DNA from: Paramecium tetraurelia
Taxonomy: Eukaryota; Ciliophora; Oligohymenophorea; Peniculida; Parameciidae
Direction of reading: 5' to 3'
Length of the DNA stretch: 64,000 nt
NCBI RefSeq assembly: GCF_000165425.1
Contig: NW_001799067.1
Coordinates: 440,867 to 504,866, forward strand
This document shows positions 24,101-35,685 of the stretch, piece by piece. Every line of letters begins with the position of its first letter. The stretch's first letter is position 1. The position numbers and the translations under genes were made by a program. The notes under the pieces are model-generated. The model saw nothing but the letters and a program-made list of their open reading frames with translations, ran no database searches and had not been told where the DNA came from.

Positions 24101-25215
24101 CACTCTATTAACTTTTCCTTCTTTTCAGTTTCAATTTCAATTAGTTGATACATTTCTTAATCCTTATATTAACACAAATAGCAATCTCCGTCAGGTAATT
24201 GTTTGATATCGTAAAAATTGAAATAAAAATTAATCATATATAATCTATCTGCATTATATAAGTTTATTACTAATTCTAATAATTTTAACTTCTATTGGGA
24301 CATCAGTTTTTTCTCATATTATAAATAACTAATAGTATTGGCTATTTCATTTACTAATAATGTAATCAATTAAGTAGCACAAAATATGGAATCTATTTTC
24401 TCTGGAAGTTGAGTACTAAATTAAATTAGAAACTCTCCAACAGCTGAAGCCTACGATTAGGCAACGTAATTCCTTAATAAATCCCTAAAAAAATGTCTAT
24501 AAGCAGCCAAAATTAAATTGTATGTTTATTATGCTTGCTCCAATGATGGAGAGAATACTGAAACTATTTTAGTAATTAAATTCAAAAGTGGATGCATATC
24601 ATCAATCTTCTGATAAGATTTCTTTGGCTTCGCTAATTTTAATGTCGTTGTTATATGTTTTAAGATTAATTCCAAATTGAAATTTGTATTTTTCAAAATA
24701 AACACTATTATTTCGATCATATCACTTACATGATACTCTTTCATGATATATTCAATTAATTTTGGAACAGTCTCTTCAGCCCAATCTTCATTAAATTAAT
24801 ATTCTTTAGAAATTTCATCCATTACAAATGATAATATTTCTGGATTATTGATATGACTAATGAAACATTATAAAGCATTATTGAATATTTGATGGGAGCT
24901 ATCTAATTTATATAGTTTCATATAAGTTAGTAAGAAATCTTCATCATTTGTTAATTCTTGAAACTAATTTTTTTGTAATTTGAATTTCATTTTGGATAAA
25001 ACAAGAGGAAATTTTTCTTTAAAATACTGCTATGCTTCAGAACTATACTCGATGTTTTCTTTGGGGTATTTTACTCCTTCATCCCCTTTTATTTTTGAAC
25101 AAAGAAAATTGATATGCTTATCAATATTTTACATAAATGTTTGTATTATTAAATTTAAGTATTTATAAATAGGAATTACAATCTCATAAACTTACCAGAA
25201 AATCAAACCATTCAT
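21101..25215 (-). CDS. Large HEAT-repeat protein, probably chromosome-associated (condensin-D/cohesin-regulator type)
   Basis: Starts MNGLIFWQVYEIVIP at 25213-25215 and runs about 1350 residues. Almost all of it is amphipathic helix pairs. A central segment, QIRAMIVQTLLKLWKE and then RMQDIEIFVRNKTIKYC, is the kind of HEAT hairpin that is best conserved in condensin non-SMC subunits. A Cys-rich insert, DGDCYLCQYKDQE and CCKGCFC, occurs in the N-terminal third. The C-terminus is strongly acidic (EEVEERAETK, EEPEEEA) and then ends in a basic tail, KKSRRKTTKRRPRKY, as in many chromosome-binding HEAT proteins. I infer the condensin CND1/NCAPD2 group from length, HEAT content and tail; Pds5- or SCC2-like alternatives remain open. 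Confidence 0.6.
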
Positions 25216-25327
25216 ACTAAAGGGAATTCTTAAAAGAATAAAAAACAAAACTACCATTACATATTTGTAGAACTTTAAAAAAATATACTTTAATTTCATA
25301 CTCTAATTAGCATAATTATAATTTGAA

Positions 25328-26176
25328 TCATTAACAATTATTTGAGTCACAAATCTGACAATAGGATTCCAAATTATTAGCTAGCGGTGTTCCAATCCAA
25401 AAAAAGAAACATTTTTTGCATTTCTCAAATTTAACTGAGTTATGATATCTTTAAACAATGAATTTAATTTAATTTAAGAAGTATAATTCAAGAATACCTC
25501 TATTTAATATATTTCTCAATATATTGCTTTTTATTCTTTCATTGCAACTAATACAATTCAAATAGTATTATCCTTAGATTATTTATTATTAGAGTTACTC
25601 TCTTAAACAGTCCTTATGATAACTGTGTTTACAAAACAATTTATAATTATCATAATCTATATATGTAAAACATATTTTGCATTTAATTATATCCTAAACT
25701 GATTATCTTATTTGTATTCTATATGAATTACTATTACTAACATTTTGATTGATATATCTTGAAGACACATTTGGTAGTTTATAAGAATTTAATGAGCAGT
25801 TCTCACTGTTATGCAGTCTAAAGTTCTCCTTTTTCTTTTATTTCTTAAAGTTAATAGGTTTTAATAATTCCAGTAATTTATTTTGTGAATTCTATACCTG
25901 TTAATACTCCTTTAATTGTTTTTGAGGATTTTAGATTATTAATTCATTTATTGAATAAACATTTGATGCTTTATCTTTTTATTTGATTGATGATTCTTTT
26001 GCTTAAATCTTGTATTCTAAAGATTATATTATTGGTGCTGATTTCTTCAAACTTGGTTTCATATTGATTTTTGGAACATTCTAAGGTAAAGTCTTCTATT
26101 TTTAATAGCATTCATCAAAAAGTAGATCGATTAGGGTCATCCTATCCCTTGAACTATTTGGAAGTTATTTTGCCAT
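25328..26176 (-). CDS. RING/RBR-like zinc protein, candidate E3 ubiquitin ligase
   Basis: Intron-free, 282 residues, ATG 26174-26176, TGA 25328-25330. The first 150 residues are K/Q/S-rich. From about residue 165 a RING-type module appears: CKICF, then FCKHSYHKDCL and CISC, in the order C-x2-C, C-x-H-x2-H-x2-C, C-x2-C. It is followed by a second Cys cluster, KCKKCFFFW and YCQICDSNNC, resembling the in-between-RING part of RBR ligases. A third RING is not seen, so the protein ends earlier than classical RBR ligases. The next upstream gene on the same strand is a paralogue. Confidence 0.75.
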
Positions 26177-26365
26177 ATTTATTGATCTATACAAAATATA
26201 TTATTATATTTTTCTTATTATTTAAAACAAAATAGAAACTATATTGTTAATTTTGAATTAACATAATGTAGGTGTAGTTATTTCAATACAATATAGATTA
26301 ATAACAAAAATATTGTTAAAGACTCTAACTATCGATATTTAAAATACATATGACAAAAATATGTT

Positions 26366-27235
26366 TCAAAATAAGTTTTATGTTAAGAAATCGTATTAAT
26401 TTTTAAAGTATGTCTCCAAATAATCTTAGGCTGAATTTTAATGATCACTCTCAACTTTCTACTTTAAGACAAATGCAATAAATTTAGTTGGAATGACTTT
26501 ATTGCATATACAATTAATCTGTAATTATTTCTTTGAGATTTGTTAAGTAATTAATTCGTATAAGCAATTTTAATGATAATGGTGCAAACAATCTGGTTGG
26601 AAGATATTAGTTTAAATCTTTGTCTGACAAATGTAACAAATTATATCAATCTCTAAAAGTGAACACTGACTTTCGCTATTCTTTCTTGAATACTGACCAG
26701 CTACTTCTTGTTCCTCTAAGGGCTCTATAATCATCTATTAATTTATTTGTATTTGATTATTTTGTAAATTAGTTTATTATTATTCTTATATATGTTTATT
26801 TATTCTATTTTACATCCTATTTCTATTAATTTATCTATATTTTTAGTGAAGCAACTTGTTTTTAGATATTTAGTATCCCTCAATACATTTTTAAGAAGAA
26901 TATCTTTTTAAATCGGTTAACTTTTATTCTTGATTTCTTTTGGGAGACAAATCACGATGGATATTTTTTTTTTAAATCTTAGGTTTTGCCTATTTTTTTA
27001 AAAAAGCATTTCTAATTTATTCATCGAAATGTTTCATAGGTTAATTACTGCTATTATCGTCATCAATTGAAATAGAAGGCTCAATAACTATCTATTTCTA
27101 TATATCTTTGGGTGTATTATTTTCAAGGTCTTACTTATTTTGGATATCTATCTTTACATCTTCATGCGTTTAAGGTTATTCAGTATTTTAATTCGACACT
27201 TCTTTTGATTTATTCCGCGATTCAAAGCATCCCAT
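26366..27235 (-). CDS. RING-like zinc protein with MGCFES N-terminus, paralogue of the downstream gene
   Basis: Intron-free, 289 residues. It begins MGCFESRNKSKE, a myristoylation/palmitoylation-type start. The N-terminal two thirds are low-complexity, rich in Gln, Asn and Lys. The C-terminal zinc module reads CYICQTKIQ, then CLHHYHQNCLYEL and CICN, matching the RING part of the neighbouring gene at the same relative position. The second Cys cluster of that gene is absent and the last pair is C-x-C rather than C-x2-C, so zinc binding may be weaker. The pair probably arose by tandem duplication. Gap to the paralogue is 189 bp. Confidence 0.72.
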
Positions 27236-27463
27236 GATTGGGAAAGATTTTATTTAAATTAATTACTCAATAAATATTCTGTTTTTGTTATAAAGTAATA
27301 TCTTGAATATCTAGAATATGTAAATTATAAAACTATTAAATATAATTTATTATCTCATAAATATTTAGCTAGATCAGAGAATACTAATAATTAATGAAAT
27401 AATTAATTATGAAAACACAAATTAAAGTAATTTCTTAATTATTTATTTTTGCTTTTATTATAC

Positions 27464-28756
27464 TCATCTAATTTTAGCTCTTAAGGCTTCTATTTCAGCA
27501 CACATAAGAACTATTAATGATTACAAATCTTATATTTATCTTTTTAACATTCTATCATCAAATGGTTTAGCATTTCTAAGTTTCTCCAATTCTTTTAACA
27601 ATTCCTGAATTTGTCTTTCATAATCAGCAATAATGTCTGAAGCATTCACTTATTACTATTTAATATTATTATTAGCATTGCTCATTTAAGATTACAATAA
27701 TTATTAAGCTTTAAGCCTATCCTACGCCAATTAATTCTATGCTTCCAGATCTTTGAGTTGTCTTTCTAATTGCTTAATCCTATTTTCAGCATCTCGAAGT
27801 TTATTGAGTGTATCTTATAAATTATCTTCTGTTTCTCTTAATTATTTTTACAGACTATAAATTAAATCTTACATCTAATCAACCTTTTTTTAATCAACTC
27901 CTTATGGTGCTGCTTAAACTGCTTGTTTAGCATTTTGTGCATCAGCTAATTATTTTTTTAATTTTTCAATCTCCTCCAAAGCCTTCTAAAGGTCAAGTTC
28001 AGCCTTCTTTGCTTTTTTTTCGTTTGCTTCTGCTGAAGTTCTCAAATCATCATTGGCTCTTAATTAATTATTGTATTTAGTATTTAATTCATCAATTTCC
28101 TATTGCTATAATTAAATTTTATTATTCAAACTTTAAATAATTTACTGCAATCTTATGATTTCTGTTTTTTGAATCAAAATTTATTTTAGAGCTTTTTCAG
28201 TGGGGGTTTCCGATTCCAATTCAGCTAATCTATCTTCGAGTAATTTAACCTTATTTCTTTCATCTTCTAATTCTTATTATGTTTAACTTAGTTCTATCTA
28301 GAGTTATTGGTAGTCAAGCTATTTTTTTGTTAATAAGTCTTTCAATCTTTCAACTTCCTCAGCCAATCTGGTTGCTTTAAGAACCATATCTCTATTGCTA
28401 AGTTCGAATTGTTTGTATTCTTGTAAAGCTAAATCCAATCGTTGTGCCTTGTTTTTCCATTCCTCTACTTCATTTCCTTATTGAAAAACGATAACATTCA
28501 ATCTTTCGATTTCTGCTATCAAAATATCATTTCTATGATTTGCATCTCTGAGCAACGCTTCTGCTTGTGTAAATTAATTCATTCTGTTCTCCATTTGATT
28601 TATTTATGTTTTATAACTTGATATCACTTATTTGTATTAGTTAATCTCGTCCTGTTAGTCTTTAATATTAATGATAACATTACGTTTAATAATTTAGTTT
28701 TAATCATCTATTTGGGCTTAAAGATCAATCCATTTTTCATTGTCAAAAGTTTCCAT
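27464..28756 (-). CDS. Long coiled-coil protein
   Basis: One uninterrupted frame of 430 residues from ATG 28754-28756. Nearly the whole protein is heptad-patterned and rich in Leu, Glu, Lys and Gln (for example ERLKDLLTKKQLDYQQL and LRDAENRIKQLERQLKDLEA). Only a short A/Q/V stretch, AKQAVQAAPQGV, interrupts it near the middle. No globular domain or targeting signal. Such proteins in ciliates are often cytoskeletal or basal-body components; that is inference. The next gene upstream on the same strand is also coiled coil. Confidence 0.8.
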
Positions 28757-28808
28757 TTAATTGAAATAATAAATTTTATTTAATATTTATTGTAAAATTT
28801 TTACATAA

Positions 28809-29459
28809 TCATGGTCTTCTTTAATAATTTAAATGTGTTTATTGGATGTACATAGGTTGTTGCTATTATGGATATTAAAGCGGTTAACTTTGATAAACTT
28901 ACTTTGATTAATTGCCAATATGTTTTGATTGTGAAGATTACTATTGTTATGGTTGCTACTGCTACTATTGATGTTATTATATGTAAGGAGTCTACTATTG
29001 TTAATGACTTGGGTATTATTTAATGGTTGGGTTTCCTTTTATAGGTACGTTCTGCATAACAGTTTAAACCTGAGGTTTTGTATTTTGTTATTTACTTAAT
29101 AATTACTAGATCGTTTTTGGATCCAATTAGGGTTAAGATTTCACGTCCTTTGGTTATTAAAATTATTTGGAAGCACTATTAAGCTATTTTTAAAGATGTT
29201 CATTTTTTTATCTTTCTTAGTTTAATTCTTAAGTCAGCTATTCTAATTTTTTATCCTTAACTTCCAAAGCTTCTTTGAGTTTTTTTATTTAATTTTCATA
29301 TTCTTTAATTTAGTGATTATCCTTATTAGATGTATTGTTGTTATTTTTCGAAAGTTCTTCTTTTGATTTGATAATCTGCCTTTCATATGCCATTCTATTT
29401 AATTCCATTGTCAATAAGAGCATCTTAGGGTCTTCTGGAATTTGTTCTGGTTATTCCAT
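28809..29459 (-). CDS. Short coiled-coil protein with Q/P-rich tail
   Basis: Intron-free, 216 residues, ATG 29457-29459, TGA 28809-28811. Residues 10-110 form a coiled coil (LLLTMELNRMAYERQIIKSK and KKLKEALEVKDKKLEQL). The rest is low complexity with many Gln (HQQQQTPYIQQHQQQQQQP), most written as TAA/TAG. No family recognised. It sits 52 bp upstream of the longer coiled-coil gene, same orientation; whether the two products interact cannot be told. Confidence 0.7.
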
Positions 29460-29911
29460 TATAATAATAATTTATTTATTGTAATAAATGATCACGTTAA
29501 AAATGATTTATTATTCATAAACATTTTCAATTGAGCTATTGAATCCACATTCTAATTTAATTTGGTATTTAGACAAACAACTAATAATATCTAGGGGATG
29601 AAAGCTTAGATATTTATATCAAAATTGAGGTTTAATAGAATTTGGACATTAATATATAATTTAAACTTTAATATTTGTTCATAATTGAATTTTGGACAAA
29701 GAGCTTCAAAATATGAATAGAAATTTATAATTATTTAATCCACTCTAAAGTTGCATTTAAATTTGAACCTATGATGAAATTACTATTATTTAGAGTTTTC
29801 ACTTTAATTTGTCGTTTTCAACGATTTAATTATAGTATGTTTTTTAATATCGGACAGGTAGTAAATATCTATTAAACCATTTTGTTTGGATCATTAAATT
29901 TGAATATTATA
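29460..29911. other. Intergenic with a weak open frame
   Basis: About 450 bp. From 29771 a plus-strand frame (MMKLLLFRVFTLICRF...) runs in phase into the small gene that I start at 29912, so the true start could lie here. The segment 29460-29770 shows nothing coding-like. No repeats or RNA-like folds. Confidence 0.4.
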
Positions 29912-30261
29912 ATGGATCTTCCTATTTGTTATTTTAATGAAGTTTAAATTAAAGAATTGGGAGTAGAAACCTAGAAAATCAAAGTTAGTTTAGATTTGGT
30001 AATAAATATTTCATCTTTTAAAGAATTTCAGTTATTTTATCTAGATAACAATACTTAAGTTATTTAAGTGTGATAAGGGATCATTTGTTTGATTTAGGAA
30101 GAGAATTTGCTATGAAAAGATTTGCTAATTTGGATTCTAAAATGAAATTTATTGTTTAAACATTGATTGATTTTCGAATAAAAAAACTGGAAATTTTTGC
30201 ATAATAGATTTTGTAGAATGCTTTAGACTATATGAGGAGAACAATGAGAAAGGATCATTGA
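29912..30261 (+). CDS. Small uncharacterised protein
   Basis: From ATG 29912 the frame reads MDLPICYFNEVQIKELGVET, then a hydrophobic/aromatic stretch ending in FQLFYLDNNTQVIQ. A GT..AG intron of about 30 nt near 30069-30100 appears needed to reach a second segment, FAMKRFANLDSKMKFIVQ and IFAQQILQNALDYMRRTM, before TGA at 30259-30261. The exact splice site is uncertain because two acceptors are possible. No family recognised. It is convergent with the Myb-type gene. Confidence 0.45.
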
Positions 30262-30370
30262 GGAATAAGTGTAATTTACGAGTTTGTAAGAAAAAGATTT
30301 GAATATATTTAAGTAAATATTGAGTTTCTATTTTTTTAAAATATATTTTATACAACAACACATTTATCTA

Positions 30371-30929
30371 TCATAACATTTAATCTATTAAATATTCCAC
30401 AAATATCTTTGCATTAGGAGTCGAAGCGCGTTGTGCTATTGAATTTACAAGGTCATTTCTCTCCTAATGCAATAGACTACTGATTTTTTTTTATTTTTCA
30501 CATAATATTTCATAAGACTCATTAGAATGGTGGTTTTGTTTGTTTGTTTCTTTATTTTATTCAGTTATATTATTTTGTTAATCAAGTACTTCCCACCTAT
30601 ATCTTAAATATTTATAATATCGGTTCTTAACCATAGCCAAAGTTTTGCCAGGGAAATGCTTATGAATTTTTTGGAATTTTGGCCCAATACTTTGAACCAA
30701 TTCTAAAATTAATCTATCCTCTTCTGGTGTGAATTTTTATCCTGGCTTCCTATTGCTAAGACCTTCAGTAATTCTTCTATTATAATTTTATGATTGAATA
30801 CTCATATTTTTTTGGTTATTTCTTTTTTCCAGATAAGGTTCTATCTTGTTCCTCTTAATCTTCTTAATCGCCCCCATTCTCCTGTTCTTAATCTAATTCT
30901 TTGTCTATTTCTTATTCTTGACTAGACAT
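30371..30929 (-). CDS. Myb/SANT-domain protein
   Basis: A 25-nt intron is removed to give 177 residues. The acidic, Gln-rich N-terminus (MSSQEQEIDKELDQEQENGG) is followed by GQKFTPEEDRLILELVQSIG, PKFQKIHKHFPGKTLAMVKN and RYYKYLRYRWE. This is a single three-helix Myb/SANT repeat with its Trp positions replaced by Phe and aromatic residues, as is common in SANT domains. The basic C-terminal part is low complexity. DNA or histone-tail binding is expected; the target is unknown. Starts at 30927-30929, stop 30371-30373. Confidence 0.8.
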
Positions 30930-31078
30930 AAAAATTAAATAAATTTGTTTATTATTCAAACGCAATTATTTATTAGAAACTAATATTATTGAACATGTTC
31001 TCAAACCTACTCCCTAATTTTCTGTTCAATTAAGAGAGTTATTAAATAATTTAATTTGACATTTATTTTAAATAAAAA

Positions 31079-31359
31079 TCATTTGTTTCCTAATACTTTA
31101 ACCATTAATTCTCCTAATCTCTAAAATTCTGTTCGGCTTATCTTACTGTCATTGTTTGTATCCAAATAAGATAACATGTAATCAATTTCCTTTTTCGTTG
31201 GTTACTAGTGTATTTTAGAATACAAACCTGGGAATTCATTTCCATAGCCAAATTATACAACAATGTATTTAATTCATCTTTTTCAATAAATCCTGAATGA
31301 TTTTTGTCATAGCGATCAAAAACACGGTTTGAGAATTCAGATAGTTATAAACTGTTCAT
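31079..31359 (-). CDS. Small EF-hand calcium-binding protein
   Basis: A 23-nt intron gives 85 residues. The first loop, DKNHSGFIEKDE, is a canonical EF-hand with every ligand position filled. The second, DTNNDSKISRTE, has Ser instead of Gly at position 6 but keeps the acidic ends. The protein is the size of a single EF-hand pair, like the half-calmodulins and short centrin/calmodulin relatives abundant in ciliates. It ends VKVLGNK and TGA at 31079-31081. Confidence 0.85.
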
Positions 31360-31425
31360 ACTAAATTTGTATATTTTTTTTATTAAATACACTTAATATA
31401 ATATAAGTTTAAAATTTAGTGATTC

Positions 31426-32593
31426 TCATATTTTAAATGTCTAAATCTTAGTGTCAAATCTCATATGCATTTCTTATATAAATGTCTTGCTGATTTTGAC
31501 ATTGAGGGAAGCATCAAGCAACTCATCCCAATCCACCTCCAACTCATTATCATCAATTCGATAATTCTATTGGCTAAGAATGCAGATAATTCCAGTCATA
31601 TCTTCACTCATCAAAATCTCTTAATGATAAAGGAGAAAACCAATGATCAATTGATAGATGTATGTCCAACCATACCTGAAGATACAATCGAACAATTTCA
31701 CTTGTTTCTGGATTGGGATCATCATTCCAAATAATGAAAACAACCACGAGGCACAAAACATGTCCACTTTCACACCGTTGATACAGAAATGTTAGTATAG
31801 GTCTGGCATCTTGGTTAGGATGAGATAATCAATCAATTAGATATGTTTCGATAAACCAGGAGACCTACTATTATATTAACTTACATAGGCGAATAAAGAT
31901 CATTCATTTATAGTTGATCCATGAGTTTTCTGAGTAGTTCAAAAGCCACATAATTGTCAGAATGATAAATCAGTCCAGCGGCAACAAAGTTCATTCCTTA
32001 CATGTAACCAACAATTTTGTTGTATTTAGAATATGCACTCAAAACCTATTGTAAATCTGATAGTTTTTAAGGGTAATTCTTAAGTGGATGAGTTCTTTCA
32101 ACATCAAGATTTATTTGTTTGATGATCTTTGGTTCACATTTACTTTCCAATAGATTAGAGTATTTAGACTTTAATTTTTCAGTGTCGTAATTTCCTAACC
32201 ACTCCTTAGCCTTGATACAAGTATTATTTTAATAAGGCAAGCATTTACAAGGATCAACTTCCCGAGTGAATAGTCTCATTATTTTATTTATCACACTTTC
32301 CTCTTTCTCTTTTGGTCTAATATCATCATATGTTAATGTACTAAATCCTTAAACTGAACACACAGTTTAATTACTTCCACATCTTTATGGAACCTTGATT
32401 ATTTATATCTGCTAAATGAACTCAAGTTAATTACCTTAGGTTATTTTGGATAATGAATTGTCTTGGAATCTCTATTTACCCCTGTCACATTAATATTTCT
32501 AGTTTGTTGGGTATGCTTTGGATTCTCGATAGTCGGTTCGAATTTCTTTTCCAATTATCCATGGGAGGACCTACCTTAAAATTGCTCGGACAT
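31426..32593 (-). CDS. TBC-domain Rab GTPase-activating protein
   Basis: Introns of 26 and 20 nt give 373 residues. The first 150 residues are a variable linker. The TBC domain follows with its arginine finger in INLDVERTHP, the glutamine finger in GYMQGMNFVAAGLIYH, then LIDYLILTKMPDLYQHF, GVKVDMFCASWLFSLFG and FRYGWTYIYQLIIGFLLY. Both catalytic fingers are present, so it should speed GTP hydrolysis by a Rab. A plus-strand open frame over 31465-31734 is only the reverse of this domain. A Rab gene lies in the same window but there is no evidence that it is the substrate. Confidence 0.92.
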
Positions 32594-32688
32594 TCGTTAA
32601 AATATTAATTAATTATAATATAATGCATTCAAGTCGATCAGCTCCCTCATGTAACTTATGATTTAATCTAGTAATGACTATTGAATAA

Positions 32689-33656
32689 ATGTACAGTGTT
32701 GTGAGAGGCGAAACAGGGGCTTGGGGTATTGAAGGATACGAAGTCCCCAAGAAGTATTGCGACCCTCTAAAGCAAGTCTAAGAAAGAGAGTTCTTTGCAG
32801 GCAAATTAAAGAAACCTCCCACAATTACAAAAAGAGGACATTTTTTAGATGACATTGCCAAACCATTTAGAAATCGTAAGGTCCCTGTGCAATATAATGT
32901 TGAATACAAGTGGGTAAACGAGAAAGATAAGGAAAGAAAAAGGTAAATGCATCATCATTCCATTTATTTAGATCGAAAAGTGAATTACTCAAGAGAAATA
33001 CATTCATAGATGATATATTCCTCCAGAATACTAAACAAAACTACCCTAAACCTGGGCCAGGAAAGTATGATGAGAATAGATCCATTGAGAATCAAGCTAA
33101 AAAATGGAATGGCAAAGCTAAAATTCAATATGGAGACAAACCAGACTTCGTTTAAGACTATTAACACTTAGGAGCTGTCTTACCAGCAGGTCCAGGCAGC
33201 TATAATCCACACGTATTCCTTCATTTTAATAATAAAGCCTATCCTACCCAAATTAAAACACAATAATACAAATCCAAAGGTTATGATTGCTAAACATAAA
33301 GATTTTGATAAGTTTAAGCTAGAAATGATTAAAAATTATCCTAAACCAGATTGTACTAAATATAAGCCATATCCTGTTGATTATAATACATTCGGTAGAT
33401 CTTTAGAATTGCTCTATGATAAAAAAAAAATAGAGCCAGCCAAAATTAAATATTGGGTACCATAAAATCATTAGTCTAGGGTAATCCTTCTAAACCAGTG
33501 ACAAGAAATAAGTCAGAGGCAAAGATTCCTCCCTAATATAACTTAATTGCTTATTGGCCTGGAAAAGATGATGGAAGTGCTAAGAATAAAGAGCAGAAAA
33601 AATTTAATTGGATGAATAAAGTCACAAAAGGAATTTAATCATCAATATATTATTGA
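32689..33656 (+). CDS. PG-rich repeat protein, probably ciliary
   Basis: Introns of 29, 25 and 23 nt give 296 residues. It begins MYSVVRGETGAWGIEGYEVP. Two motifs recall sperm-tail PG-rich repeats: YPKPGPGKYDENRS and LPAGPGSYNPH. The rest is basic and Tyr/Pro-rich (YPKPDCTKYKPYPVDYNTFG, AYWPGKDDGS). Proteins of this style are common microtubule-inner or axoneme-associated proteins in ciliated organisms; that role is inferred from the motif and the organism. Divergent from the TBC gene with 95 bp between starts. Confidence 0.68.
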
Positions 33657-33715
33657 TAGAAAAATATAATAGTCATTATTTATAAATAATTTTTATCGAA
33701 TTAAGCAAACCTATT

Positions 33716-34440
33716 ATGTCCTTGTATTAGTGTTATTATTTTATCTCAAAAGTCTTACAATTCCGATTGGTGCTTAAGAAAATGATGTGTTTAAAAAATT
33801 ATATAATAGACATAATTTTTCTTTCTGATAGATTAGGATTTTATTACCTTTCCAGAAGAACTATAAGGATTAATATATAAATGAAATGAGGATGATAACA
33901 ACTTATTGGTTAAAGTATAGAAGAGAGTATAAAAATAATAAAAATCTTATATTTCTAATTAAAAATGTGAACGAAAGATTATTGAGATTTTGAGAAGTTA
34001 TATATATGAATTGGGAAGTACTTTTGATATTCTCAGATTGATTTATGGAAAAAAATCCATTCTAGTGTTGGAGGATTTTTTATATTAAAAATGAGACCTT
34101 AAAATTAAGAAGAGAAGCATGAAACCTATCATGGTTGTTTGATAAATAGGAAATACAAAGATTTGGAATGAAAAACAATATTCATTTTTCGATAATCGCT
34201 TGAAAATTTAATATTTACTTTTTAGTTTGACAGGAGAATTATGAAGAAGATAGATGGAATAAAATGTTGTTTCATTTCATCAGAAGTGATTAAGAGTGTG
34301 TTGATTAAAATTTGAATGAGCATTAAAATAATAGTTATGGTTTATTAGTGATTTGGGGATGGTTGGCAATTGGAAATCTAAAGTAAATTCTTTATTTAAT
34401 GGTTTTGTTAAGAATATAAAGTATTTTATTAAAGATTTTT
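33716..34440 (+). pseudogene. Decayed coding region (probable pseudogene)
   Basis: Protein-like segments occur in changing frames with no introns that join them. A possible start at 33716 with introns of 29 and 23 nt gives MSFLTIPIGAQENDT and then FITFPEELQGLIYK, where an in-frame TGA (about 33890) cuts it. The same frame then continues with NEDDNNLLVKVQKRVQKQQK and RLIYGKKSILVLEDFLY to another TGA. EEKHETYHGCLINRKYKDLE, KQYSFFDNRLKI and ENYEEDRWNKMLFHFIRSDQ follow in different frames, before the ubiquitin gene. The segments look like coherent ancestral protein rather than chance, suggesting a gene under decay, perhaps a duplicate left from a genome duplication. Alternative: introns I failed to see. 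Confidence 0.45.
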
Positions 34441-34457
34441 AAAAAATTTAAAATAAT

Positions 34458-34873
34458 ATGTAAATTTTTGTTAAGACCCTCACGGGCAAGACCATCACAC
34501 TCGATGTCGAGCCATCTGATACTATCGATGCTGTTAAGGCAAAGATCTAAGACAAAGAAGGAATCCCTCCCGATTAATAAAGATTGATTTTTGCTGGAAA
34601 GCAATTGGAGGATGGAAGAACTCTTTCCGATTATAACATCTAAAAGGAATCAACTCTCCATTTAGTATTGAGACTCAGAGGAGGTGGTATGGAGCCAACC
34701 ATTGCTGCTATTGCCAAAAAGTATAACGTTGAAAAAAAAATATGCAGAGTTTGCTATGCCAGGTATTGAATTGATTGATTATTGTTAGATTACCACCAAA
34801 AGCCCATAATTGCAGAAAGAGAAAGTGTGGACATTCAAACTAATTAAGAATCAAGAAGAAGCCCAAGGATTGA
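34458..34873 (+). CDS. Ubiquitin fused to ribosomal protein eL40
   Basis: One 26-nt intron (34763..34788) gives 129 residues: 76 of ubiquitin plus 53 of eL40. Ubiquitin runs from [17 protein letters not shown] to LVLRLRGG with all seven Lys expected and the Ile44 patch ([11 protein letters not shown]). The eL40 part begins [14 protein letters not shown] and carries the zinc-binding Cys pattern [18 protein letters not shown]. Cleavage after GG releases ubiquitin and the 60S subunit protein. TAA/TAG encode conserved Gln of ubiquitin, including Gln2, which is direct proof of the code used. Confidence 0.97.
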
Positions 34874-34941
34874 TATAAATATGAATAGTACAATAATAAA
34901 TAAATATGTTTTATCATTCGAATTCATTTATTTAATTAGTT

Positions 34942-35324
34942 ATGAATCCTCCATAATAAACTAATCCCGAATACTTCCCCCCTCCAACCTATTACTGCAA
35001 CAAGAGTGGACATTAGTTGACTTGGAAATCAAGTAGTGGTCACCCATGTGCAGAATGTAAGAATAAAAATTGCAGATCTCGCTATTGGTGCTAGTAATGC
35101 TCAGAAGCATTCTGTTTGCAATGCATGCCTCCCCCCTTGTTTGGGATTATGTGTGGAGCAGGACATCCGTAAACTCTTAATTACTATTATAAAGGATGAA
35201 ATTGAGCATTGTACCTCATCACGTTTGCGATTACTGTAGTGAGACAATATAAAATCAAGCACATAGATGCTAAATATGTGACTTCGACGTATGTCCGAAT
35301 TGTCTACTGCAAAAAGAGGATTGA
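34942..35324 (+). CDS. Small zinc-finger protein with two Cys/His-rich modules
   Basis: A 26-nt intron gives 118 residues. After a Pro-rich N-terminus come two similar modules. The first has YYCNKSGHQLTW, HPCAECKNKNC, YWCQQCSEAFCLQCM. The second has MCGAGHPMKLSIV, HVCDYCSETIQ, HRCQICDFDVCPNCL. Each shows the order C-x-H, C-x2-C, C-x2-C-x4-C-x2-C, like C1/DC1-type zinc domains that bind lipid or protein. No other domain is present. TGA at 35322-35324. Confidence 0.75.
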
Positions 35325-35685
35325 TTTTGTATTAAATAGTGCAAATATTTACTTATAAAAGTCTCAATTAAGTGTCTTTATGATAATTAATATTCATAAT
35401 TGGTTTGATCGAGAGATAACGTGCATTAAGGCTCAATAAAAGTTTTATATAATAATATATGAATAAGTTATATATTGAATCGATAAAGGTGTCGGCAGAA
35501 TTGATCCCTATTGACATTTATTTTCTCCTGAAGATCGGTGAACATTGTCAGTTTTCAAACATTCTAAGTGTAAACACGTCAATCGACATTTATATTCTAG
35601 TTGTAATAGCAATCTCAAACATGCAACATGTGCATTCAGTATTAAGCCAGGGAGAAGTAGCCCATTTCGATTGAATGTTGGGCAT
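35325..35685. other. Gap with an ATG-less open frame leading into the next gene
   Basis: About 360 bp. A plus-strand frame from about 35550 reads FKHSKCKHVNRHLYSSCNSN and continues in phase to the ATG I use at 35686, so an upstream exon may exist. Another frame starting at 35459 (MNKLYIESIKVSAELIPIDI) is open but ends at TGA 35672-35674. I cannot decide the structure from sequence alone. Confidence 0.4.

Noticed and set aside
31465-31734. Plus-strand open frame of 89 codons
   Set aside because: It overlaps the C-terminal part of the TBC domain on the other strand, where conserved TBC motifs are found in order.
33890-33892. In-frame TGA read as selenocysteine
   Set aside because: No conserved Cys/Sec context and further frame breaks follow, so gene decay explains the region better.
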